DNA from: Cardinalis cardinalis
Taxonomy: Eukaryota; Chordata; Aves; Passeriformes; Cardinalidae
Reading direction: 5' to 3'
Assembly (NCBI GenBank): GCA_014549065.1
Contig: JACDOX010000114.1
Span: forward strand, 1,432,902-1,496,901
DNA length: 64,000 nt
The translations under genes were made by a program, and so were the position numbers. The notes under the pieces were generated by a model. The model worked only from the letters and a program-made list of their open reading frames with translations, made no database searches and was not told where the DNA came from. Each line of letters starts with the position of its first letter. The stretch's first letter is position 1. Of this stretch, positions 51,025-62,460 are shown one piece after another.

Positions 51025-54000
51025 CCCACCAAAACAGATTGTCAAATATTTTTATCTTAACTTTTCTGTTCCCTGCAATAATTTAAATGAGGAATTAGAC
51101 ACAAATTGAGATACATGGACTTACAGGTCATCCAGATTTCCATAGATCAGCACCAATTTATATAACCTTTGTATACTTTACATGGTATTGTAAGGCTGGC
51201 TGGTTTTTAATCAGTTTGGCTCTCCTGAGCCATATTTGCCTATGTTAGGTAGAATTTGTGGGGGTTTTTTTCCTTATAATTGCTATCTTAGATTCAAACG
51301 TGGAGACAAAGTCTGAGACAGTAACTGCAGTTAAAAAAATTCTCAATGCTACAGAAAAGGAATAATGGGCTGGTGAGAATTACATTATTTTACTGCAAGG
51401 CCTCCATTTGAAGGTATGTGTATGTCATATGCAGTGGGAAGAGTTTCAAAAGCTACCATTGCCCTTGGTTCCTCAGGTGGTGTTCTCTCACTTCAGAGAT
51501 CCACATAGTGTTTGCACAGCCACTGGCTGCAATGCACTTGGTGAATGAATCATGTGGGGGAAAAAAAAACCTGTTTACTGTGATGTAAGTCCTAGAGCTT
51601 TCTAGTCCTTTCAATAGATTCTTTCTGTTGTTAAGCCTCTGTCCTCCAAGCCTTTTCATCTTAGATCATCACTGATAGACAGCAATGCATTTTATAGTGC
51701 TCTTGGAAATAACTTCCATAAGTAATTCCTCAAAGTATTGGTCATTGTCATAAATGAAAGAGTCTTGGTGGAAATTACTATTTTGGAAGGTACTAGCATT
51801 GCTAGTTGGGTAAAATATATTTCAGGTTCTTTTACTTATGACTTCAATATGGAAAAAAAAAAGATGCTGTATTTTTTTATCCAGANGTCAGAGAATTGTT
51901 CACTAAGTGCATAACCTTGACACTGTTTATTTATAAAGCTTTTAATTAAAGCTGGTATTCAGAACTTCCTGCCAGCAGCTGTTGAGCAGTGATTTCACTA
52001 GTGGCACAGACAGTTTGAGGGTCTAAATCTGAGAGACAGGAAATCAGTCTGCTGCTGTATGCAGATTTGTAGTAGAGGGTTTGTTAAAAACATATACACA
52101 CATCCTAACTAATTTTTCAAAAATACTTTAATGTTCTAAATTAAGAAGTAAGTTACTTGCAGGCTTGGAGGAGAAGAACTAAGACCCTTATGCAGTCCCA
52201 GATGAATTTAGCAAAATTCTCTCGACAGCATTAAAGGTGCTTTAGATATGGATGAAAATCAGCTGAAGGAGGTGACAGTAAAAATATTATGCTACAAATA
52301 TTTCAGCATATAAGTTATTCACTTAAGAATTTGCCCTCTTTTTTTGTTTCAGTTTTCAGCAGGTATATGTGCAGTCAAGTTCAACTGGCATAAATTATAA
52401 AATATTAAAAAGAAATAACTTTCAAATTACATCCAAGTTGAAAATCCTAAAATGAAATGTCCTTTAGTATTTACTATAGAGCAACACTATGATATAGCAT
52501 ACATAGAAAAAAAGCATATCTGATACTAAAATTGTGGGTTTGTGCTTTTAAACACAAGTCTTTAACAATCTGCCATTATCCTCCGCCTGTCTGTTCTTGT
52601 GATTTCCTCATCTGCCAAAATGCCACAGACTCTTCCACAAAAAGTTAAAATCTGTTACTTTTTATGAATCTGACACCATATCCTTGTGGTCAGTCTAAGA
52701 CGGCAAGCAAGTCAGCACTTAACATGTGCATACATATCCTTTGACAAATAAAGGGGGGACTAAACAGTCTGCTAATTTGTGAGATGAGGTTAGCACTTTA
52801 GAAATCAACCTCCTTCCTTGGTCTAATGCAAATAAATAAGTTATAGTCATTTCAGTGCAGATGAAAGAGCAGTACTTTTGACTGTTCCCTTCTGTCCCTC
52901 AGGAAGGCTGAACATACCACAGTACCTGTATATTTATTCTGCCTGAGGAATATAAGCCAAGCAGCAAATAGAAGGACACATCTCTGCTTACATTCCGCAC
53001 ACACACATGCCAGGATATGACTTGCTTTCAGTGCAGTCCTGTGAAGCCACACACTTCAGAACAGTCACCTGAGTTTTACAAAGATACAATTCATACCTGC
53101 CCTTGGGGGGGCATACGAAGCCAGTGCTCTTCCTGAAAAGGCTGCAGNAACATCTCATCTATTTGAAGTTCTTGACATCCTTTTAAGGTCAGGAGAAGGA
53201 GATGGGTTTGGCAGCTCCACGTGGCTCCCGCACTGTAGGGTCTTGTTTGTGCTAAAACATTCCTGCTGCCTGTCTAAATGCTGCACTTTAGATATGGTCA
53301 AGTGCACAGTCAGAAAACAGTGGTGACTCCTATCAGATGATTTCTAGGGATCAAAGAAACAGAATCACTTTGAGACAGAGAACTTTTGAGAAACAGAAAC
53401 TGAGGCAAGAAAGCAACAATAATTTTCCTAAATGTATTTTTTTTTTTATAAGGAGCTTCACATACTGTTCTTTGACTCACATCCACCCATGATCTCTGCA
53501 ATATTTTTCTTCAATTGCAAACAAAAGTAGATCAGTCCCTCAATATTTAGATTGCAGATGAATATTCAGTAATGGCTGAAACCTGAAAATATGCAATTTG
53601 CAGATTAGGTCCAAGACTTTCAAAACATTATCACCACCCACTGAACTCATCTGTGAAACTATGCTGCAATTCAGTATACCTTTGCATCCTTAACAAGTTA
53701 TCTGTCTATAAAAGTTGCCTGGTCCCAATACATACATGAACTTTAGTCTTCTAGTGCTTGTGAAAGCCTACAGAGACTCATTCATCAGAGGNTGCTCCCT
53801 GACCTAAAGCTGACTGCAGCTTATATTCCCATTACTTTTTCATGAAAGTTCTCACTTAACACTATGTGGATAGAATGAAATGTTTCCATTAAAAGTCTTT
53901 GAAAACATATGTTTAACAGGACCTGCTGTTCCTGTCTTATTGCATTGTATCAGTCAAGAGAAGAGCAAAGATCTTGAAGAATGTTTCCTATGTATTTTTG

Positions 54001-55052
54001 AAGCAGTTTGGAAGGTGTTGTTTTATTTTGTTGCCGCCATTGATTGAAGGCTTTCTGTCTCTCCATCTCCAGTTATGTCCTGCTTATGTTCTGAGATAAG
54101 GGTTTCAAAGAATAAACCTTGTAATGGGAAAGGAAGATCCAGAGAACAGGAGGATCTCTAATTGCTATTATTCTCATGGAGAAAAAGAAGTTTAGCCTAA
54201 TTTTTCTGATCAAGGGAAAATGCTCTACTTAATGAATACATTGACTAAGGAAATGCCTAGTCTTTGTAGGACTGATTGTGGTTTTGCCTCTGTGTTAGAG
54301 CAACCGGATGAGGTTTCACGAGGCTTACAGTGGGAGGCTAATATTATATCATCTAACTGGCAAACTGTATTTCTTAGGGAAGTTTTACAATATCTGCAGG
54401 CCAAAGACAGACTAAAGGTTTTGGGTTTTTTTTCCCCTCAGCATTTGAAATAGTTTCCAGCCCAAATCAGACAGCAGAGTAGAGATGAGGTGTGAGAGCC
54501 ATGCAATGTTGAGGAATTAGTTTAGTGAGATAGGCTTTCATAACTGACCCATGAGGTGTCCTGAAGTAGGGGATGAAAAGGTCAATGTGTCTAGGAGAAG
54601 GGGGTCAANGCTACTCAGGGAAAATGGGGGGACCTTTTTCTGAATGACTCCAAATCTGCCAGTCTTTGGGATCTTGCCCAAAATGTGTGCTGGAAACACT
54701 ACCAACTGCTAATTTCTTAACAGCCTCTGCTTACATCTGGCCTCTGCTACAGGACAAACCATGCAGCCCTCAGTAGACCTAGGTGAGTGACAGCTAGGTA
54801 ATTCATTTTGATCTGAGAAGCACTCCCAGAGAGTTCAGAAACAACTTTCAAACTTACTAAAGATTAATACAAAGAATTAAAAATATTTAAGTACTACTCC
54901 AGCCTCAGTTGAATATGAAAAATAACAGATTAAATCGTTAATTACATTAGAAGTGGGGAAACTTATACAGGAGGGAATACTACAGCAAAGAATCTGTTTC
55001 AGAATTAAAACAATCAGAAAATCATTCTAGTTTTATATGCATGTATACATCT

Positions 55053-55071
55053 GTATATGTATATATATATA
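55053..55071 (+). repeat. (TA)n microsatellite
   Basis: A short run of TA repeats with one TG interruption, followed by AAAA. Confidence 0.8.
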
Positions 55072-58000
55072 AAATACTGATGTACTACTGATGTACAATA
55101 CAAATAAAGTACAAAAATAGTCATGAGACAACTTTTATTGATTTTTTTTCACTTGGCAGACACAGAGAGACATATATATTTATAAATGTGCGTTGATATT
55201 TATTTAATTTTAAATATAAACAAAAATATTATACTTTCCTCAGAGGGCATTTTTTACTTCTCAAGGAAACCTTTTCTAAGGAGCTAGAAAACTGATACTT
55301 AAGAAACAATGGAGAAAGAATAAACACATGCAGGATGACGACGGGGTGGAGCAATGTCTTGGAGATATATTTAACTAATCTTTCCTTTTTTTGATGTTTT
55401 GCTTTATTGTGAGTTTAAGGGTTTTTTCCCTAAGATATCTACTAGGCAAACACAATTCCGGTTATCTCCATTGACATCAAATAAATAACTAAAAATAGGA
55501 TTTCTGCATAGAGAAAATGATGTCATGCTTGGATGTAATTCTGTTGTTGACTTTAGCTGGGAGAGGCAGTATTCAGAGTGAGTGGTAGATAGTGATTTGG
55601 AGCTAGATCAAGTCAGCAAACTTTCCATTAGAGCCCTTGAACACTCTTGTTCTGCTTTATCTTTAATCTCAGCAGGCAAGTAGCTCCTCCACAATCCCTA
55701 AAGGGCTTACTCTGCGTTCAGATCATCTCTATGAGGTAACTGTCCTTTCCAGATCTGGATTCTATTTCACTGCTCTCACATGATTCTAACTGTTCCACTA
55801 CTATGTTCAAAGGTGAAACACAACAACTTTGATGAGTAATTTCTACAGTTTAAACTTCAGCATGTGCTGCTTCAGCAACATGATTTTAAAAAATACGGAA
55901 GTTAATATTCCATAAGGAATCCTCAGACATTATATTTTTTTCATTTATTTTTACCATAACATGCATGATGAGAAACCCTAAGTAAAAAATAAAAAAAGAT
56001 CCAATTATAGTTAATCAAAGTGTCATTAAAAATGATAATGCCATTAGCTTAAATTCATAAAATGCAAGGGAACAAATTCTCTCAGAAATTTGCCAGTCTT
56101 TTCAATTTAGGTTTCATTCCTGCTCTTTCTCTGTCTCAGACTTTCATTCCCATTGCCCCTTTAAGTAGGAAACAGAGAGCCAAGCCCAGATTCCAGCATC
56201 TGAAGCTGATGTCACACCTGTTTAATAATCAGACCAAGGCTTTTCAGGTCTAGGAAGCAACTGAAGCATTAAAATGTATTTATGGTTTTTAAATGATCAT
56301 CTTACATAATGAGAATTACTATGGGGAGATGATTTTGTCAAACTAATACAATGCTGTAAAAATTTGCCAGACAAACCCCCTTTAGACTAATGATTTTTTA
56401 TTTTCATATACATACATCCATCCCCTCTGTACAGTTGAGTGTATTTGTGTATGTTCCAAGTAAATACCATTCTTTTCAAGGCACTAATTTTTTTACTGTG
56501 AAGACACCTAAAGTTTCAAGCATCCCCTTTAAGTGTGTGCTGCCAGAGCTCCAGCACCTTGTTAGTAACCATGCTGTTTCTTACAGCCCCTCATTCAGGT
56601 ACCTGTGCTGCCCACTGCTGTACTGGGCTCTATATTCCAGGAGCCAGGAGTGCTCCAAGAGCTTGCTTTATCTGGGAGAGTGCCAATGACCTTAATTCTA
56701 ACAACCCATCTGTGATGTGTGATAATCTAGCACTTTTCTAGACTAATTAGCAATGTTTTGGAGACAGGTCAATAACTTCCTTTGCAGATGATGAAAAAGT
56801 TCTCAGGTAATGTCAGGGAGGGGAGTTCATTTAGCTGAGAAGTTGATTTTGGCCCATTATTTTACATTTGATGCACCTCATCATAAATTTCTCCACTAGG
56901 CTGACATTTTAGATTGCACCAATTATTCTTGACAGCTGAAGTTATCTTTATTAAATCATTACAAGCAGTCATGAGTAGCAATATATGCTTTTACTACATA
57001 GAACAAAAAATAAGAATAGTATTTTTCTAGTAGTAAACAAATCATCGGGAGACTGGAGATAGTATTTGGACTTCATAGCCTAAAATTTGCTTCAAAGCCC
57101 TTCATTAAAAAAAAAAGTTATGAAACACTTCAGCAAAATTATTCAGATGAATTATCTTCGTTCCCGCTCCTTCAATTTTAAAATTTTATGAATATTGGGA
57201 AAAAATAAAATGAGTTTTCAAAATGAGTGTTGCTATAAGCCATTGTAAGCTGCATTGTTTTTTGCCTGTAGGTCAAAAATGATAGAAAACCCAATTGTCT
57301 TTGAAGTGCCAGACTTTTTTCAGTACTGGATCTCATTACTATTGTACTTCCATGACTTAGTTTTTCTCAAGTTTTGAGGCTGTATACCTTATAATTTTAA
57401 CAAATTTATTCAAAATACAATTAAGTTTCCCAACAGATAATTGTAAAAAGTGACTCTGACCTTTTATTCATGACTCATATCATCCAGCTGTCCATTGTGA
57501 CATAGTTTAAAATAAAGTTTATTTTCCAGTTTGATCTAGTATTTAAAAACAACAAGACTTATGAGACCTGACCTCTTACTATCTTTGTTCTATGCTAGTT
57601 GGTAACTTTAGATTCATACCCTTTCTTTTCACATGTGCAATGAGAAGCTGCAGAAATTAAGGGGAATATTCACACAATGCAAAGATGAGATATAAATTGA
57701 TCTCTCCTGGACTACTGCTTTCTTCTGCCTCCATTTTGCAACCTGTAAAATGTGCAGTTAGTATTAATCTAATAGCAGAGCTTGAATGATTGCTACCTTA
57801 GAGTTATGAGACTTTAAAAAAGCTCTACAGTAGAAAAATAAATCACATTTTTCCTGAGTTCAAAGTGAACCAAGCAGCATGACTTGAGATAATAATTTTA
57901 TGAAACATGTTAAAGGTTAAAATAAAATTACTTATACCATNGGCCTCTCAATGGGTTTTACAGTCTGGCTAAAATTACTGGAGACCTAAAAATCAACTCA

Positions 58001-60501
58001 TTTTGCATTGAACTGAAATAGCTGAGGATTTATGCAAAGTGAAAAGAACTTAACAAACAAGTATTTTGAGAAATTTAATGTTCTTTTAAATGGGAAAAAA
58101 ATTTTGAACTGGAACAACAAATTTTGCTCAACAAAAATGTAGTTCTTTTTTTTTTAATTTCAGGTTAGTTAATGCTTTTTTCTAGCCTTCTTTGTAATTT
58201 CAGTCACATTGAAATGAAAAGTACACCTGTGTAAAAAAAGGTTGAAATGCTTCATTTAAAAACTGTCAAAACAACATTTCTACATCTCCTTTTTTTACCC
58301 GAACAGAAAATATACATAAATGTCACTCAAATAATTGTTTTTCAATACTATCTTTAGTAAAGGTGCTAAACAGTAATGAACATTAGTTTGCTCAACTCAG
58401 CAGGATAAATAAAAGTGTAAATCTAAACAGAAGAAATAATTGTTCAGATTATCCTACTTTAACCCTCAGTCAGGATAATAAATAGTTACTAATTTCACCT
58501 AGAGATGACTATTAATCAGAATTCTGGGTGACTTCAGTAACAAAGAGAGGGATGTGAAGAATTAAACTATCTGTTTTCTCTAGTCGAAGTGCATTATCAT
58601 TTTATGTAGAAATAGATTTTTTTTTTCATATAGATCAGACCCTTTAAATTATGGACTTATAGAAAAAGCCAGTAGTGAGTATTTCTTTGTCCTTTTGTTT
58701 CAGAATGAACTATACAGAATGTTTGAAACTTATTTTCTTAAACTTCACTATACTGAAAACACAGTAATCCTAATGTTAATAACACTTTGCAACAGCCACA
58801 ATCAGAATCTGTCGTTAGCATATTGTCATTTCATTTATTTTCTATAAAAGTAGGTAAATACTCATCATCTGAGTTATTTCATATTGCACAGGCAATACAA
58901 AATACATTATAAAGAAAATCATACTCTGATGGCATTGGATTACATAGTTTATTTGGTCTATTCCATCTATAATTTTCATGATGGTTTCTTGAGTGACTTA
59001 TGCTGNACTAATCTGCTACTCTATAGTTGAAATGGATTTAGAGCAAATCTTTCTCCACAGGTGGCATTTCCCAGTAATGAATCCTGCCATTCAATTATAT
59101 AATCAGAGTAATTTCTTCATGTTAAAAAAAGACCCCTTCTTGAGTGGCACATAAATTACCACCAGATTAAATTAGTGCTACTGCCAGGGCTTTGAGATTT
59201 CTCCAGTTGACAGACAGCACAGTACTGCTAATGATGAAGAGAAAACATGTCAAATCATACATTTTTCAATTTTATTTTTCCATCTCTTCACATTGGTTTC
59301 TTTGTACTTGCTTTTACGATATTGTGGCCTTTGGATATCTTTGAAATTATTGTACCCAGGGTGCACCCAGAGCCACCACAGGAGACTTTCAGTGCTTCTG
59401 TTTAGAAATGTTCATCTTTGCTGAGGAATGACCAGTTGAGTTGAATAAGAGGAAAGAATAAATTAAAAAAAATAAATTTTAACACGAATAATATACTTGG
59501 TTTACAAATGGTAATAAACTTCTGCTGAGTATTTCAGTTTGATTTACCCTTCTACATCAAAGCTAGAGCAGCATTAAAGAATTTACAAAATCAGAGCTCT
59601 CTCCTGAGTGCAATAGAGTATCATATTTTGCATACACAGGCAGTGGCGAGAATACTAAAAACTACTAATATGTTAACCATAGACTTAGTCCTATGGTAAG
59701 CCCTCAAATAAAACAAGCAAAAGATCTGTATGGCTTGCAGAGTTACTGCTGATGGATTTCTAGCTACTTTGTGTCTGCTGTGCCAATCTTTCAGTGAAAA
59801 AATATTCAGTTTGACAAATAAATAGTAAATAAATTAATTAATTGAAAGCATAATTTTTTATTTCTTTAAGTAGAAGTGAAGGAAGGGAACACAAAGTAGC
59901 ACAAGCAAAAATAGCTAATTTAAAGGTAGAAAAAGGGGCAAATATTTCACTGTTTTCTATTGCAGTTGTGAAGCATGTCTGCTTTCAGATGTTACATTAT
60001 ACCATAGACTTCATCACAGCAAACTAAAAGTATGCAGGGCATCTGTAAAAAGTTAAGAAACTTTGTTGTTGTTCCTGCAGAAAGCATCTTAAACTGTACT
60101 AGCACTCTTGGTGACAGAGTTGGTGTTGCATCTCACCTTTCAGAGAGAGCTGAGTAGACTTCAGCCTGACCTGGCCACATCCAGGTGCACCTGTAGTGTG
60201 CACGTTCTGTTACTAGCAGCGTAACGCCACATCTCTACACAGGCTCACGGGGAGCACTGGCTCACTCCTCTATTACCTGCTCCTAAGTTTCAACCCAAAG
60301 AAGAAAAAGAGAGTAAGGAAGTCTTTCCTAGTGATACTTCCAGCAGAGCTTCCACTTTTAGTGTTTCTAAAGCACAGAGAGCTAAGTCTTAGGTACATCT
60401 CTCCATTACACAGTGTCACAGAGTCCACCCCACTGATCTTCCTTTTAGCTACTTAAAACCATTATCTATGTGCTTAATTACTGGATAAATTGCTGGTGGA
60501 T

Positions 60502-60568
60502 AAAAAAACAAACCCAAAAACAACCACCAAAACCTGAAAGCTAACAAAATAAACAAAACAAACCACAC
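60502..60568 (+). repeat. A/C-rich low-complexity tract
   Basis: About 65 bases of ACAAAC, CCAAAA and AAACAAA words. It is a shorter member of the same asymmetric class. Confidence 0.85.
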
Positions 60569-61586
60569 ATCTGAAACACTGCTCTTTTGTTCTTGGTCCC
60601 ATACCAACCAGTATCTGTTAGGACCCCTTAGAAACTTCCGAGTGAAACAAATGACTATTCTTTGAGCTCAAATGTTTCTTATAAGAACATTTGCTCTTGA
60701 CAGACTTTTTCAGAATCTGTCCTGTTCCCTAGGGTCAATGCATCAGACAACTTCTTTGACACACCTTTGACCCTAATTCTGAGACATATTCAGTGGGTAA
60801 CTGCCTGGAAACTAGGACATAATGCTTCACAGATCTGAAATCCAAACTTTTCCCCTTCAGTACACAGCCCCACAAGAATGGCAGTGCCATTGTAGAAAAG
60901 CAGTCAACTTTGATTCATACCTTCTCTTTAGGTACCAGATACTACACAGAAAAAACTTCCCAGCAGACATTTAAGAAAAACTTCATTAACACAGAAAATT
61001 GCTTCCTGGACTTAGGAGACTGTACATGACCANGAAGGAGAACAACAGTAAATATAAACCATGGAGGGTAGCTATTCAATAAAGAGTTAAAAGAAATTAA
61101 AAAAAAAAAAAAGCTAGAGCACCGAACAAAATAGTGAGATTATCACTGTTCCAGTAAATACTGGACAAATATGAGGCCACCAGGGATTTGCAAATTTCTG
61201 AGAGTAACAGAAAGCAAGTGTACACACACAAAAAATTGTGAAAGTGATCAGACTCAAAGGGAATAAATTTTTGTAGCTGTAAACTTTTCTTTACACCATT
61301 TTCAAAATCTACTAACTTTTACAAACATAAGTTGAAGGAAAGCTTTAGAGTATAATTTTGTTGTTAATATAATCAAATTACTTTTTAAAAATAATTTATA
61401 GTTTATTCAATGTTACTTAATAAAAGCATCTATGCACTTCATACATATGTCTGCTTGACACATAAAAATGTGAAATTTAGTTAAATAATCTGTTACAAGT
61501 TGTCACCCATGTATTACTGAGCATATAAAATATATGAAAATTTTTATATTTCTTCAGTATCGTAGCCATGAATAAATTATCCTTTG

Positions 61587-62460
61587 TAGAATCATAGAAT
61601 GGTTTGAGGCAAAAAGCCATTGAATACCTGAGATTTCTCCCTCTCCTGATTAATCATGACTTCTCTGTCCAGGACCCACATTTTCCCTATTCTTTCTCTT
61701 CTCACTGATTTACATAAAGAATGTTACCCTTGATGTCCTTGGCCAGATTTACTTCTGCCACTGTTCTAGCTTTCCTAACCTGCTCACTGGCTGCTCAGAC
61801 AATTTCTTTGTATTCCTCCCAGGATACCTTTCACCTCTTCCACCATCTTTGAACTACCTGTTTGTGTTTAACTTTGTTCAAGAGCTCTATTACCAGTTTT
61901 CTACCTGTAGGGATGCATTGCTGTTGACTCTGGAGGAGAGAATCCTTGACTATCGCCCAGCTCTCTTGGGCCCCTCTTCTCTCCAGGGCTCCATCCCATG
62001 GCAGTCTATCAAAGAGATCATTGAAGTCTGCTCTCCTGAAGTTCAGGATAATGAGCTTTTTTTGTTGCCTCACAGATCTCAAACTTCACTGCTAAATTAT
62101 CACAGCAGCCCAAGCTACCCTATGTCTTCACATTCCCCACTACCTCCTCCTTGTTGTTAGAGAACAAGGTCCAGCACAGCCTTTCCTCATTGGATCCTCA
62201 GTAACTTTGGGAAGAAAGTTGTTATCAATGCACTCTAGGAATCTCCTGGATTGAATGTGTCCTGCCCTGAGGTCCCTTCAAAAGATGCTGGTGTGGTTGG
62301 AGTCCCCCATGAGGGCTTGGTCTTGAAAACACAAGGCTGTGCCTCTCTATCTGTAGGGGGCTTCATTGTCTTGATCTTCTGGGCCACACAATAAATTCAC
62401 CTGCCTCTGTCCTCCCTATAATCCTGACCAGAATCTGAATACCTTTGTTTGTAGAGCTCG
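61587..62460 (-). mobile_element. CR1 LINE fragment with internal deletion: endonuclease and linker joined to 3' tail
   Basis: Read on the minus strand from 62460 downward, this shows degraded CR1 ORF2 endonuclease (pieces like GPEDQDNEAPYR, QALMGDSNH, then RRFLECIDNNFLPKVTEDP and the TNKEGL-like region near 62160). It continues into the linker before the reverse transcriptase: ILNFRRADFNDLFDRLPWD, ALERRGAQESWAIVKDSLLQ and QQQCIPT at about 61900-62060, and the segment equivalent to KAEVLNDFFAS near 61600-61630. Immediately after 'tttttgcctca' the sequence switches to 'aaccattctatgattcta', the CR1 3' terminus. About the whole reverse-transcriptase domain and most of the 3' UTR are missing. Several stops and frame breaks are present. 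Confidence 0.85.
61831..62082 (-). pseudogene. CR1 ORF2 linker remnant (between endonuclease and reverse transcriptase)
   Basis: An open stretch of 83 codons inside the CR1 at 61587-62460. It carries the family's FRRADF, LPWDGALERRGAQESW and QQQCIPT motifs, which lie between the endonuclease and reverse-transcriptase domains in CR1 ORF2. The KSGKKARRPAW-like part has lost residues. Upstream the EN region is in another frame. No intact protein can be made from it. Confidence 0.85.

Larger units (their letters stand above)
38307..61586. other. Long AT-rich sequence without recognised gene
   Basis: About 23 kb with no supported gene or large repeat. It contains the listed T/G, A/C and purine tracts, three tandem duplications and small palindromes. 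Open frames peak at 99 codons (38133-38432 and 56390-56689, both +); the first runs through the CR1 tail at 38236, and none has a recognisable domain. Locally less AT-rich patches occur at about 49500-49720, 50330-50420, 56530-56680 and 60100-60280. Confidence 0.7.
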
